Shown: positions 45,149-54,026, numbered from the stretch's first letter. The stretch is 64,000 nucleotides of DNA from Paenibacillus phyllosphaerae (GCF_014192105.1 NZ_JACHXK010000002.1:119282-183281); one strand, 5' to 3'. Numbers and translations are program-made. The notes: generated by a model not told the origin, from the letters alone.

Positions 45149-45565
45149 ATGACACAAGAAACATTACCGGATATTCGCAAAACATTGCTGCTGAACGCGC
45201 CAATCGAGAAGGTGTGGAAGGCCGTTGCTACTTCTGACGGCATCTCGGCTTGGTTCATGCCGAACAATTTCGAGCCGGCTCTAGGCCACGAATTCCATCT
45301 CGAAGCCGGGCAATTCGGCAAGTCCCCTTGCAAAGTAACGGTCATCGACCCGCCGAACCGTCTGTCGTTCAATTGGGGCAAAGACTGGACGTTAACCTTC
45401 GAGTTGGTCGAGCAGGACGGGAAGACCGAGTTTACGCTCATCCACTCCGGTTGGACCGCGAACCAAGTGACCGAGTTCGGCCAGCCGCACGAAGCGGTTC
45501 GCGATCATATGTCCCAAGGCTGGGAAGGAATCGTCCAGAAGCTGGGCGCGTATGTCGAACGCTAA
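45149..45565 (+). CDS. SRPBCC (AHSA1/START-like) family protein
   Basis: 138 aa helix-grip fold with a hydrophobic ligand cavity. Recognised from IRKTLLLNAPIEKVWKAV at the start, GISAWFMPN and the C-terminal HMSQGWEGIVQKLGAYV. ATG 45149 has GGAG about 10 bases upstream; ATG 45134 in frame lacks one. It is the first gene of an operon whose second gene overlaps by 14 bp and encodes an ArsR repressor. Such SRPBCC/ArsR pairs are common in Firmicutes; the ligand is unknown. Confidence 0.88.
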   Translation: MTQETLPDIRKTLLLNAPIEKVWKAVATSDGISAWFMPNNFEPALGHEFHLEAGQFGKSPCKVTVIDPPNRLSFNWGKDWTLTFELVEQDGKTEFTLIHSGWTANQVTEFGQPHEAVRDHMSQGWEGIVQKLGAYVER

Positions 45566-45899
45566 TTCGAAGGCTGCCGATGCCAAACCGGATGTATTCC
45601 AGGCCATATCCGATCCTACTCGGCGCAGTCTGCTCCAGCTGCTCGTTGATCAGGAGCTGCCGGTAACGACGCTGACCGGACATTTTCCGATGAGCCGCAC
45701 GGCCGTATCCAAGCACTTGCGCATCTTGGCTGACGCCGGCTTGGTGAAGGAACGCAAGGTAGGCCGAGAACGGCGGTATCGGCTTGAGCCGGAGCCGCTC
45801 CTTGAGTTGAAGCGCTGGCTGGCTTACTACGATCGCTACTGGGATAACCGCTTGCTGCTGCTGAAGCAGCTCGTGGAATCGGACGAAGACGAGCCTTGA
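45552..45899 (+). CDS. ArsR family winged-helix transcriptional regulator
   Basis: 115 aa repressor, HTH region ISDPTRRSLLQLLVDQ followed by MSRTAVSKHLRILADAGLV, and wing RKVGRERRYRLEP. No Cys pairs for metal sensing are present, so it is of the non-metal type associated with SRPBCC proteins. It overlaps the SRPBCC gene by 14 bp (translational coupling) and probably binds the two identical GAAACC-AAAA-GGTTTC dyads at the operon promoter. Confidence 0.9.
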   Translation: MSNANSKAADAKPDVFQAISDPTRRSLLQLLVDQELPVTTLTGHFPMSRTAVSKHLRILADAGLVKERKVGRERRYRLEPEPLLELKRWLAYYDRYWDNRLLLLKQLVESDEDEP

Positions 45900-45985
45900 A
45901 GCTTCAATCTGGCTTTCAGGCGTCTGCATGTGGTTCCTGAAGATGGGGGAATCGCTCGCCTCTTTTTCTCTTCAAGTCAGGTCTA

Positions 45986-46028
45986 ATTGAGAATTCATTG
46001 AGAATAACTCGGTGAATTGTGTTACAAT
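45986..46028 (+). promoter_or_regulatory. Direct repeats and possible promoter of the nitroreductase gene
   Basis: ATTGAGAAT occurs at 45986-45994 and 45997-46005, an 11-bp period (one helix turn). TTGAGA at 45998-46003 and TACAAT at 46023-46028 form a possible promoter with a 19-base spacer. Confidence 0.4.
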
Positions 46029-46070
46029 TGGGTTGGATAATACGAGGGAAGAAGAGAACGGAGGACGACG

Positions 46071-46643
46071 ATGGAACTATTCGAAGCGATTCGCAGCAGA
46101 CGATCGATCGGCAAAGTAAAGCAGGAGCCGATCGCCAAGGAAACGATCGAACGTATTTTGGAAGCAGGCGTGTGGGCGCCTAACCATCGCATGACGCAGC
46201 CGTGGCAATTCTTCGTCATGACCGGAGAAGGGCGGTCGCGGCTAGGGGATGCCTATGCCCGTATCGCGCTTGCAGGAGAAGCCGAGCCTTCTTCGCCCGA
46301 AAGCCAGGAGAAGGCAGAGAATGCGCGCAAGAAAGCGTTCCGGTCACCGGTCATTATCGGCGTCGCGGTGACACCTGTCGATCGTCCCGGCGTCATCGAG
46401 ATTGAAGAGTACGGCGCCGTATTCGCGGCGATCCAGAATATGCTGCTCGCGATTCATGGACTTGGGCTGGGCGCGGTATGGCGCACGGGCGAGCCCGCCT
46501 ACCATCCGCTCATGAACGAGGCGTTCGAGCTTCGACCGGTGGACCGCGTTCTGGGACTTCTCTACATTGGCGAGCCGGATATGACGCCGCCTGGACCGCG
46601 CCGGGAAGAGGCGTCCGCCAAGACGGTCTGGATCGAATCGTAA
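46071..46643 (+). CDS. Nitroreductase family protein (YdjA-like)
   Basis: 190 aa FMN-dependent NAD(P)H oxidoreductase. Family motifs are the N-terminal AIRSRRSIGKV (FMN phosphate binding), GVWAPNHRMTQPWQF, AAIQNMLLAIHGLGLGAVWRTG and GLLYIG near the end. It reduces nitro-compounds or quinones in general; the physiological substrate is unknown. A ggagg ribosome binding site precedes ATG 46071. Single gene. Confidence 0.9.
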   Translation: MELFEAIRSRRSIGKVKQEPIAKETIERILEAGVWAPNHRMTQPWQFFVMTGEGRSRLGDAYARIALAGEAEPSSPESQEKAENARKKAFRSPVIIGVAVTPVDRPGVIEIEEYGAVFAAIQNMLLAIHGLGLGAVWRTGEPAYHPLMNEAFELRPVDRVLGLLYIGEPDMTPPGPRREEASAKTVWIES

Positions 46644-46754
46644 GGCGATCGTTCTCCTATTTAAGGAAGAAACAAACACGGACTAGCTCCGCATCCGCCT
46701 CTGCCCGCATACGATAGCACATAAGCCTATTTCGATGCGAGAGGAGCTGCAATT

Positions 46755-46841
46755 ATGTTGCGGCGAAGCGTGGATCTGCTCATCCTGATCTTGATCTTGT
46801 ATGTGGTGCTCGTTGTCTTGTTATTAATGTCGTTATTCTGA
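46755..46841 (+). CDS. 28-residue hydrophobic membrane peptide
   Basis: ATG 46755 follows GAGAGGAG and opens a 28-codon frame: a basic start MLRRSVD, then a single hydrophobic helix of Leu/Ile/Val to LLLMSLF. A terminator follows within 10 bp, so the unit has a ribosome binding site, frame and terminator of its own. It lies just upstream of the spoVA operon. I know no homologue; small membrane peptides of this size are common in spore formers. Confidence 0.55.
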   Translation: MLRRSVDLLILILILYVVLVVLLLMSLF

Positions 46842-46844
46842 TTG

Positions 46845-46878
46845 AAGCCTCCGGATGTATGCCATTCGGAGGTTTTTT
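46845..46878 (+). terminator. Terminator after the 28-residue peptide gene
   Basis: Stem GCCTCCGGATG / CATTCGGAGG with a G-T pair, followed by TTTTTT. Confidence 0.85.
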
Positions 46879-46987
46879 GTCTTTTTCCCGTCCCGAGGCC
46901 TTCGGCATAAGGAAAGTTATTTTAACAAATACTTGATTCAGGCTTTGCTTAACATCATGAATCCAACTAAGGGGGGATGACACCTAC

Positions 46988-47473
46988 ATGGCAACCAAAG
47001 CCGGCTCCAAGTATAAAAAGATGACGATGTCGCCGCAGGAGTACCAAACGTATGCCAAGACGCGCGAACCGTCCAGAGCTGTACTTCGTAACTGCCTGCG
47101 GGCCTTTCTTGTCGGCGGATTGATCTGTACGCTCGGACAAGTCATTCAAGATTTATTCGTCTATGCCTTCGGCATGTCGCAGCAGGAAGCGGGCAATCCG
47201 ACCGTCGCGATCCTGATCTTAACGTCCGTCATTCTAACCTGTCTGGGCGTGTATGACAAAATCGCGCAATGGGCCGGAGCCGGGACGGCCGTTCCGGTCA
47301 CCGGATTCGCGAATTCGATGTGCTCGGCGGCGCTCGAGCATCGCAGCGAAGGCCTTGTGCTCGGCGTAGGAGGCAATATGTTCAAGCTTGCAGGTTCCGT
47401 AATCGTATATGGGACGGTAGCCGCCTTCTTCATCGGGATCATCTACATGGCGTTCGGCGTGGAGGGACACTAA
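46988..47473 (+). CDS. spoVAC: Stage V sporulation protein AC
   Basis: 161 aa inner-membrane protein with about four TM helices, part of the SpoVA channel that moves calcium-dipicolinate into the forespore and releases it in germination. Recognised from MSPQEYQ, GGLICTLGQ, GAGTAVPVTGFANSM and GVGGNMFKLAGSVIVYG. AAGGGGGG lies upstream of ATG 46988. First gene of a spoVAC-spoVAD-spoVAE unit; expected to be forespore-specific (sigma-G), but I could not place a convincing promoter. Confidence 0.96.
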   Translation: MATKAGSKYKKMTMSPQEYQTYAKTREPSRAVLRNCLRAFLVGGLICTLGQVIQDLFVYAFGMSQQEAGNPTVAILILTSVILTCLGVYDKIAQWAGAGTAVPVTGFANSMCSAALEHRSEGLVLGVGGNMFKLAGSVIVYGTVAAFFIGIIYMAFGVEGH

Positions 47474-47474
47474 G

Positions 47475-48485
47475 ATGCTGCGCGGCAAGCAAACTTGGTG
47501 GTTCGAGAAACGGCCTGTCATCATTGGAGCGGCTACCGTCGTTGGCCCGGATGAAGGCGACGGACCGCTTGCAGCCGATTACGATCTGGTGCACCCGGAA
47601 CTGGACTTGCAGCAGAAGAGCTGGGAGAAGGCTGAACGCCTGCTGATGGAGCAGGCCTCGGATTTCGCGCTGAAGAAGGCTGGCGTGGATAAGCAGGAGC
47701 TCAGTTTCTACGTCGGCGGCGATCTGATGAATCAGATCATCAGCAGCACGTTCGCCGCGCGATCGATCGGAGCGCCGTATATCGGCATGTTCGGGGCATG
47801 TTCCACCTCGATGGAATCGCTAGCCATCGCTTCGCTCATGGTCAATTCCGGCGCGGCCAATTCGGTTCTGGCCGGCGTATGCAGCCACAATTGCACGGCG
47901 GAGAAGCAGTTCCGCTACCCGACCGAATATGGCTCCCAGAAGCCGCCGACCGCGCAATATACGGTTACGGGCGCAGGGGCCGTCGTCGTCGCGCCGGAAG
48001 GCAAAGGCCCTGTCGTCGAATGCGCGACGATCGGCAAGATCGTCGATCTGGGCATTAAGGACCCGTTCAATATGGGGGCTGCGATGGCGCCGGCGGCCGT
48101 CGATACCATCCAGACCCACTTTAACGATACCGGGCGCGAACCCAAAGACTATGATCTCATCGTCACCGGCGACTTGGCGACGGTCGGTCATGGCATCGCC
48201 AAGGACCTCCTCGTCCGGGACGGCGTGCCGATGAACGATACCGTGTTCACTGACTGCGGACTGCTCGTGTACGACGTCGCGCGGCAAAAAGTGCAGGCAG
48301 GCGGCAGCGGATGCGGCTGTTCCGCGGTCGTGACGTACGGGCATCTGCTGAAGCGGCTCGAGCAAGGCGAATTCCGGCGAATTCTTGTCGTGGCGACCGG
48401 AGCGCTCCTCTCGCCGCTGTCGTTCCAGCAAGGGGAGAGCATTCCCGGCATCGCGCATGCGGTAGCGATTGAACGGGCGCAATAA
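47475..48485 (+). CDS. spoVAD: Stage V sporulation protein AD
   Basis: 336 aa thiolase-fold protein that binds dipicolinic acid as a component of the SpoVA channel. Recognised from WWFEKRPVIIGAATVVGP, GDLMNQIISSTFAARS and PYIGMFGACSTSMES. It starts 1 bp after the spoVAC stop. Confidence 0.96.
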   Translation: MLRGKQTWWFEKRPVIIGAATVVGPDEGDGPLAADYDLVHPELDLQQKSWEKAERLLMEQASDFALKKAGVDKQELSFYVGGDLMNQIISSTFAARSIGAPYIGMFGACSTSMESLAIASLMVNSGAANSVLAGVCSHNCTAEKQFRYPTEYGSQKPPTAQYTVTGAGAVVVAPEGKGPVVECATIGKIVDLGIKDPFNMGAAMAPAAVDTIQTHFNDTGREPKDYDLIVTGDLATVGHGIAKDLLVRDGVPMNDTVFTDCGLLVYDVARQKVQAGGSGCGCSAVVTYGHLLKRLEQGEFRRILVVATGALLSPLSFQQGESIPGIAHAVAIERAQ

Positions 48486-48504
48486 AGGAGGGAGTATCAA
48501 GCGA

Positions 48505-48855
48505 ATGCACTTCATTTGGGCTTTTATTATCGGTGGGGCGATCTGCGTGATCGGCCAGCTTATGTTCGATGTCGTGAAGCTCACGCCCGCCCATACGATG
48601 GCCGCGTTGGTCGTGACCGGAGCCATCGTCGACGGGCTTGGCTGGTACGAGCCGCTCGTTGATTTTGCGGGGGCCGGCGCCACGGTGCCGATCACCAGTT
48701 TCGGCAACGCGTTGGTGCACGGCGCGCTGACGGAATATTACCGGGATGGCTGGATCGGCGTCATAACGGGGATATTCGATTTGACGAGCGCGGGCATATC
48801 GGCAGCGATTATTTTCTCGTTCCTGGCGGCCTTGGTCGTCCGTCCCAAAGGTTGA
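48505..48855 (+). CDS. spoVAE: Stage V sporulation protein AE (SpoVAEb type)
   Basis: 116 aa membrane protein with TM helices, homologous to SpoVAC (GAGATVPITSFGNALVHGA). Last gene of the three-gene spoVA unit. ATG 48505 has AAAGGAGGG at 48485-48493, 11 bases upstream. A terminator follows at 48875. No spoVAA, spoVAB or spoVAF is present here. Confidence 0.95.
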   Translation: MHFIWAFIIGGAICVIGQLMFDVVKLTPAHTMAALVVTGAIVDGLGWYEPLVDFAGAGATVPITSFGNALVHGALTEYYRDGWIGVITGIFDLTSAGISAAIIFSFLAALVVRPKG

Positions 48856-48874
48856 ATATACGCACCGAACAAGC

Positions 48875-48911
48875 ATTGGAGGATTCCCTGTGGGATTCTC
48901 CAATTTTTTTT
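48875..48911 (+). terminator. Terminator of the spoVA operon
   Basis: Stem ATTGGAGGATTCCC / GGGATTCTCCAAT with one mismatch, TGT loop, and a run of eight T. Confidence 0.92.
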
Positions 48912-48998
48912 GTAATCTATCGGCTGTACGGCACTAGCAAACTTTTTGTAAAATAATAACATAGGCTCAATTTCGATACTCCGGGAGGTATGCAGTCA

Positions 48999-49955
48999 AT
49001 GGATAAGAATAAGGCAGAATACTCATTATGCAACTTGATACGCAGCAATTTGGAACGTTGTATCCTGGGGAAAAAAGTCGAGATCGACCGATTACTAACT
49101 GCGCTGCTCGCTGGCGGGCACGTTCTCATTGAAGATGTACCGGGTACCGGAAAGACTCAGTTGGTTAAGGCATTGGCCAAAACGATCGGCGGTCAGTTCC
49201 GCCGCGTGCAATGCAACCCGGATCTGCTGCCGACTGACATTACGGGCGTGGCGATCTATCATCCGCGCGACGAAGCGTTTATTTTCCGTCCGGGTCCGGT
49301 AATGACGAATCTGCTCCTGGTCGATGAGATTAACCGGGCAACGACCAAGACGCAGTCTGCCCTGCTCGAAGCGATGGAAGAGCGCCATGTGACGATCGAC
49401 GGGGAGTCCTATCCGCTGCCGACGCCGTTCATTCTCATCGCAACGCAGAACCCGATCGAATTCGAAGGCACATACACGCTGCCTGAAGCGCAGCTGGACC
49501 GCTTCATGATGAAGCTGACGCTCGGTTATCCGGACGCTTCGACGGAGCGGATGATGCTGCTGGCGCCGGACTCTACCTCGCCGACGGATAAGCTCGCGCC
49601 GGTCGCGGACAGCGAGCAAATGGCCGCGCTGATGCAGAAGGTTCGCGGCGTTCATGTCGACGAAGCGGTCGGCGATTATTTAGTGCGCATCGTACGCAGC
49701 ACGCGCGAGCATTCCGGCGTACAGCTAGGCGCCAGCCCGCGTGCCGCAATTTCGCTGCTGGCGGCTGCCCGGGCGGCGGCATTCCTGCAGGAGCGGGACT
49801 ATGTCATTCCCGATGATATCAAGTCGCTGGCTCATGTCGTCTTGGCCCATCGGATCGTGCTCCATACGGAAGCCAGACTGAGCGGGCTGACGACGGAAGA
49901 GGTTATCGATACCGTCATCAAGCAGACCAATGTGCCTGTAAGGCTGGAACGGTAG
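48999..49955 (+). CDS. MoxR family AAA+ ATPase
   Basis: 318 aa. Walker A VPGTGKTQL, Walker B LLVDEINRA, sensor 1 ATQNPIE and the C-terminal lid. MoxR ATPases act as chaperones for protein maturation, often with DUF58 or VWA partners. The next genes encode DUF58 and transglutaminase-like membrane proteins, the usual triad. ATG 48999 is 10 bases after GGGAGG; ATG 48990 would be too close. Confidence 0.93.
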   Translation: MDKNKAEYSLCNLIRSNLERCILGKKVEIDRLLTALLAGGHVLIEDVPGTGKTQLVKALAKTIGGQFRRVQCNPDLLPTDITGVAIYHPRDEAFIFRPGPVMTNLLLVDEINRATTKTQSALLEAMEERHVTIDGESYPLPTPFILIATQNPIEFEGTYTLPEAQLDRFMMKLTLGYPDASTERMMLLAPDSTSPTDKLAPVADSEQMAALMQKVRGVHVDEAVGDYLVRIVRSTREHSGVQLGASPRAAISLLAAARAAAFLQERDYVIPDDIKSLAHVVLAHRIVLHTEARLSGLTTEEVIDTVIKQTNVPVRLER

Positions 49956-49958
49956 CCT

Positions 49959-51200
49959 ATGCTCTTACACCGGGCATTCACCAGATGGCGGGTCATTGGA
50001 CTTCTGTATGCATCCTCGCTTCTGTTTCTCCTCTTCCAGGGCGGGAAAACATCACTTATGCTCTTTGGCATTTTCAATGTACTTTTAATCTATTTGCTGC
50101 TTGGCCGATTCAGCGGCATTAGCCGCGTGAAGGGGGCGAGGCGTCTATCCTTCGGCAACCAGGCCGCGGCCGGCGAGAAGGTGCTGACCGCCGGCACGCG
50201 TCTCGATGTCCAGCTGTCGGTCCATATTCCCGGCTTCTGGCCGGCGCCGTACGTGCTCGTGCGGGATCGAATCGTTCGGCAGAACGGGACGGAGTTGGCG
50301 TTCGAGTCTTCCTTCGTGCCGAATTACAAGCGTTCCGGCGAAGTTTCCTATACGACGCCGGGACTGACGCGCGGCATCTATCGTTTTGCCCCGACAGCTT
50401 GCTCGACCTGCGATATCTTCGGGTTGTTCGAGCATACGGGCAGCTTCGAGTCCGGCGAAGCGTTCAGCGTCTATCCGCAGACGGTACCGATCCGGCATTG
50501 GGCGCAGCTTCGGCATGGCGCCAAGGGTCCGTACTCGACTTCGGCTTCCCAGCGGGCAGCGAAGGAGACGACGCAGATCAACGGCGTGCGCGAATATATT
50601 TATGGCGACCGGCTGTCGCGTATCCACTGGAATGCGACGGCCAAGACGGGACAGTGGAAATCGAAGGAGTTCGAGCGCGAATCCCTTCCGCGCACGATGC
50701 TCATCCTTGACCGTTACGGCGGCGCCTACGAGACGGGCGAGCATTTCGAGCTAGCGGTGTCTGCTGTAGCCTCGATCGCGCAATTCTCCTTCCGCAGTTC
50801 AACCTCGATCGGTCTCTTATCGGCCGGACAGACCAAAGAAGGGATGGCGGCTAAGGCGTCACCCGATCAGCTCGAGCTCATGATGAACCATTTTGTCCGT
50901 GTTCAGCCCGATGGCGCAGTGCCGATCTATCGAACGCTCCGGCAATCGGACGCGATGCTGCCTTACGGCTCGTTCGCCGTCCTTGTTACGCCGCAAGGCG
51001 GGGAGGAAACGGTTCGTACGATGGAATGGCTGAGCAAGAGAGGAATTGTCCCGCTGCTCGTTCATATTCGCAGCCAAGCATCGGCGGGGCGCGCGCAGGA
51101 TGACTGGCAGCGCCTGTTGCGCAAAGGCGGATTCAGCGTCCATTCCATCAGTACGCTGCAAGAGCTGCCGGCGGTGCTGGAAGGAGGCGGGGCTTCATGA
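49959..51200 (+). CDS. DUF58 domain membrane protein
   Basis: 413 aa with two adjoining N-terminal TM helices (about 12-50), then a long domain with the DUF58 signature REYIYGDRLSRIHWNATAK (vWA-like part in the C-terminal half, MLILDRYGG). It starts 3 bp after the MoxR stop and overlaps the next gene by 4 bp. Function is unknown; it is assumed to work with the MoxR ATPase. Confidence 0.9.
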   Translation: MLLHRAFTRWRVIGLLYASSLLFLLFQGGKTSLMLFGIFNVLLIYLLLGRFSGISRVKGARRLSFGNQAAAGEKVLTAGTRLDVQLSVHIPGFWPAPYVLVRDRIVRQNGTELAFESSFVPNYKRSGEVSYTTPGLTRGIYRFAPTACSTCDIFGLFEHTGSFESGEAFSVYPQTVPIRHWAQLRHGAKGPYSTSASQRAAKETTQINGVREYIYGDRLSRIHWNATAKTGQWKSKEFERESLPRTMLILDRYGGAYETGEHFELAVSAVASIAQFSFRSSTSIGLLSAGQTKEGMAAKASPDQLELMMNHFVRVQPDGAVPIYRTLRQSDAMLPYGSFAVLVTPQGGEETVRTMEWLSKRGIVPLLVHIRSQASAGRAQDDWQRLLRKGGFSVHSISTLQELPAVLEGGGAS

Positions 51201-53446
51201 AGCGGATACGACAGGCTGCTGCAGGACTGATGAGCGGCAGTTTCGATAAGCTGTCCACGCTGTTCTCGGCGGCGATCATCGCGCTCTGGATCCAATCCTT
51301 CGGCGATTGGTGGTGGGCGGAAACCTACGCGGTTATTTACAGCATGCTGATTTCTACCGTAATTCTAGCTTTCCTTATTCCTTGGAAGAAGGTCTCGATT
51401 CCGGTGCAGCTCGTCTTCGTCCTGCTGACGACGCTGATCTTCTCCGGGCTTCAGTGGCCGCAGCTGTACCCAAGCGGGACGACCGCCGAGAATCGTTGGA
51501 TCCTATGGCTCCGGGAGCTGACCGAGCAGTTAAGTCCTTTTGTGTGGATTAGCCTTGGGGTATGGCTGGTCGTACAGGCCTCCGTCATCTTGAGCAAGCA
51601 GAGGAAGGGTCTTATCGTCGTGGTTGGCTCGGCCCTATTCTCGTTATCGGTAATCGACTCGCTGTTTACGCCGATCCGGCTGTGGCAGGAGGTGGCGTCG
51701 ATCGTCTCGATCGGGCTGCTCTGGCTGGTTGTCAGCCACTTTGAACAGTTCCGCAAGAAACATCCGGGCAGCTGGCGGGACTTACTCGATTACCCGATTA
51801 GCTTGGTCGCCTCCGTGCTAGTGGTCATTGTCCTCGTCATGGCAGGCGGCATATTCCTGCCTTCGATCGAACCGGTAATCCGCGATCCGTATACGGTGTG
51901 GAAAGAATCGCGCGGCGAGGCCGTCCCTTCCATGATCGGCGACAAAATCGGCATAGAGGTCGTTACGCCGGCGGGACCGGGAGACAGCCGTTCCGGTTAC
52001 AGCCGCAATGACGAGGTGCTTGGCGGCGGGTTTACGTTCGACTATTCGCCCGTCATGGAAGTTACGACGACCAGACGCAGCTATTGGCGCGGCGAGACCA
52101 AAGAAGTGTACACCGGCAGAGGCTGGGACGATACCCGCAATGAGATCGATCTTGATCCCGTAACGAGAATCAAAGCGGGAGATTTGCTGGAAGCTAGCGG
52201 TCAAGGAGCAGGGCCGACCACGCAGATTCAGCAGACGTTCACCATGCTGCGCGAGGAGGATCGATTCCCGGTACTGTTCGGCGCTTCGCCGATTTCTTCC
52301 GTCGTGATGATCGATGAGGAAGGCATGGCGCTGCCAGCGCTCCGTTGGCTGCCCAGCTCTTGGGAACTGCGGATGCCAGGCAACTCGCGGACATACCCGA
52401 CCACGTATTCCGTTACCTCGGAAGTGATTCAGCTCGATGAAGCGGCCGTACGCAAAATATCCGCCGAACAAGCGGCAGGCGACATGAACGACGTGTACCT
52501 GCAGCTGCCGGCTAATCTGCCGCAGCGGGTCCGCACGCTCGCGGCCGAGATTACGAAGGATCAGACGACCGCTTATGATAAGGTCAAGGCGATCGAAGCC
52601 TACCTCCAGCAGAATTATACCTATAATAATGAGCCGGATCTGACGAAGAAGCTGAGCAAGGACATGGTGGACGGCTTCCTGTTCGAGATGAAGGAAGGCT
52701 ACTGCGATTATTTCTCCACCGCTATGGCCGTGCTGACGCGGTCGCTCGACATTCCCGCCAGATGGGTGAAGGGTTACTCGCCAGGGGCGCTTCCGCCGAA
52801 TCCGGCCATGCAAGGCTACTTCGGCGGAGATCCGGAAGCGATCATCGATCCGAATGGAGCGGGCACGTACACGGTGCGTAACTCCGATGCGCATTCTTGG
52901 GTCGAAGTTTATTTCGACGGTTACGGCTGGCTGCCGTTCGAGCCGACGACAGGCTTCGCCTATCCGTATGCGCTGCCGGAGACGGCCGACGCGCCGGAGA
53001 CGGTCGTTGTCCCTGAAGACGTGACAACGGAAGTTGCCGCTGAAGAAGAGGACAACAAAGGTTTCAGCACGGGCTGGATCATCGGCTCCGCGGTAGCTGT
53101 CGTCCTGTTGTCTGCGACGACCGCCTTCATTCTCTACTATCGCCGCAACGGTCTCAGCCTGCGTCTGCAGAGAGGCGGAACGAACAATGCGAACGAACGG
53201 ATTGTCAGAGAGACCGAGCGTCTCATCCGCTACTGCCGCCGCAAAGGACTCGACCGGAGCGAGCACGAGACGGTGCGCGAGACGATGAACCGCTGGTCCG
53301 GACATATGACAAGTCTGGAGAAGGAGTTCAAATCCGTCCAATCCGCGTTCGAAAAAGCCAAATACAGCGCTCAGTCGCTAAGCGACGAAGAAGTAGCGCG
53401 CTTCGAATCGAACGCGAAGGTGATTCGCGAACGATTGTCGTCATAG
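51197..53446 (+). CDS. Transglutaminase-like (TgpA-type) membrane protein
   Basis: 749 aa. N-terminal block of about six TM helices (to about 220), an extracellular region with a transglutaminase-like core, a TM helix (about 620-645) and a cytosolic C-terminal DUF4129-like tail. The catalytic Cys503 (EGYCDYFSTAM) and His566 (DAHSWVEVYF) are present; the third position reads FEPT where Asp is more usual. It completes the MoxR-DUF58-TgpA operon, widespread in Paenibacillus and Bacillus and of unknown role, possibly in wall or protein crosslinking. The TAG stop lies in a GTAAA repeat. Confidence 0.92.
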   Translation: MKRIRQAAAGLMSGSFDKLSTLFSAAIIALWIQSFGDWWWAETYAVIYSMLISTVILAFLIPWKKVSIPVQLVFVLLTTLIFSGLQWPQLYPSGTTAENRWILWLRELTEQLSPFVWISLGVWLVVQASVILSKQRKGLIVVVGSALFSLSVIDSLFTPIRLWQEVASIVSIGLLWLVVSHFEQFRKKHPGSWRDLLDYPISLVASVLVVIVLVMAGGIFLPSIEPVIRDPYTVWKESRGEAVPSMIGDKIGIEVVTPAGPGDSRSGYSRNDEVLGGGFTFDYSPVMEVTTTRRSYWRGETKEVYTGRGWDDTRNEIDLDPVTRIKAGDLLEASGQGAGPTTQIQQTFTMLREEDRFPVLFGASPISSVVMIDEEGMALPALRWLPSSWELRMPGNSRTYPTTYSVTSEVIQLDEAAVRKISAEQAAGDMNDVYLQLPANLPQRVRTLAAEITKDQTTAYDKVKAIEAYLQQNYTYNNEPDLTKKLSKDMVDGFLFEMKEGYCDYFSTAMAVLTRSLDIPARWVKGYSPGALPPNPAMQGYFGGDPEAIIDPNGAGTYTVRNSDAHSWVEVYFDGYGWLPFEPTTGFAYPYALPETADAPETVVVPEDVTTEVAAEEEDNKGFSTGWIIGSAVAVVLLSATTAFILYYRRNGLSLRLQRGGTNNANERIVRETERLIRYCRRKGLDRSEHETVRETMNRWSGHMTSLEKEFKSVQSAFEKAKYSAQSLSDEEVARFESNAKVIRERLSS

Positions 53447-53475
53447 TAAAGTAAAGTAAAGTAAAGTAAAGTGAA
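53446..53475 (+). repeat. Pentanucleotide microsatellite GTAAA x5 plus GTGAA
   Basis: Six tandem 5-bp units beginning at the last base of the TgpA stop codon and ending 5 bp before its terminator. Confidence 0.9.
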
Positions 53476-53479
53476 GTTC

Positions 53480-53511
53480 AACCGGTGCAGGAGTTTCCTG
53501 CACCGGTTTTT
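53480..53511 (+). terminator. Terminator of the MoxR-DUF58-TgpA operon
   Basis: Perfect 12-bp stem ACCGGTGCAGGA / TCCTGCACCGGT with a GTT loop and T-tract. Confidence 0.92.
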
Positions 53512-53975
53512 ACTTTTAAAAAGTAGAGCGTGTCCACGAAGGTCAAGCGAGGTTAGCAGCAATATCCGCAAGTAGCGTCAACGTAACAGATCTCAACCTC
53601 ACCAAAAAAGCAAGCCTTGTCCGCAAGGCGGACAAAGCGCTCTAAGCAAGCGATCCCATCATCCTGCCAACAGAGGTCCATTCCACCCCAAGGCAAAAAG
53701 TAGCGAACGAAGCTCGAACAAGAGCTTTGTCCTGTATCCAATTTGCTGCAATGTCCGAAGGACATGTTCCAGCAAGCCGATAAGGACAACGCGAGCTACG
53801 ACGAAAGGACAGATCGAAGACGGCCGCGTACCGAGTCACGCCGATTATGGGTGTCCAGAGGGTGATAACCCTCGGAACCCCCTCGGCGGAGGGGGCTTGG
53901 GGGAGGCGAAACGGTTTTAAAGAAACGATCGTAACGAACTTAAAAGAAGGGTTCAACAAGGGCAACGCCCTTTTC
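53512..53975. other. Structured noncoding region with multiple short hairpins, candidate ncRNA or degenerate repeat element
   Basis: About 460 bp without a convincing gene. Perfect short hairpins follow one another: 53617-53635 (TTGTCCGC/GCGGACAA), 53711-53726 (AGCTC/GAGCT), 53751-53765 (ATGTCC/GGACAT), 53858-53873 (GAGGGT-GATA-ACCCTC), 53878-53895 (CCCCCTC/GAGGGGG). Last is AAGGGC-AAC-GCCCTT plus TTTT at 53958-53974, which looks like a small terminator. The segment around 53850-53905 resembles interspersed repeats of intergenic regions in this group, by general impression only. Confidence 0.45.
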
Positions 53976-53996
53976 CGCCGCCGGAACGTACAAGCT

Positions 53997-54026
53997 TTGC
54001 ATGAAATTCCCTTTGTATGGTATAGT
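53997..54026 (+). promoter_or_regulatory. Predicted sigma-A promoter of the yqeG operon
   Basis: TTGCAT (53997-54002), 18-base spacer, TATAGT (54021-54026), 34 bp before the yqeG start. Confidence 0.6.

Noticed and set aside
46920..46987. Sigma-G promoter for spoVA
   Set aside because: A CATCATGA-like -10 is present, but no good -35 at the right distance. Not annotated, although sigma-G control is expected from the family.
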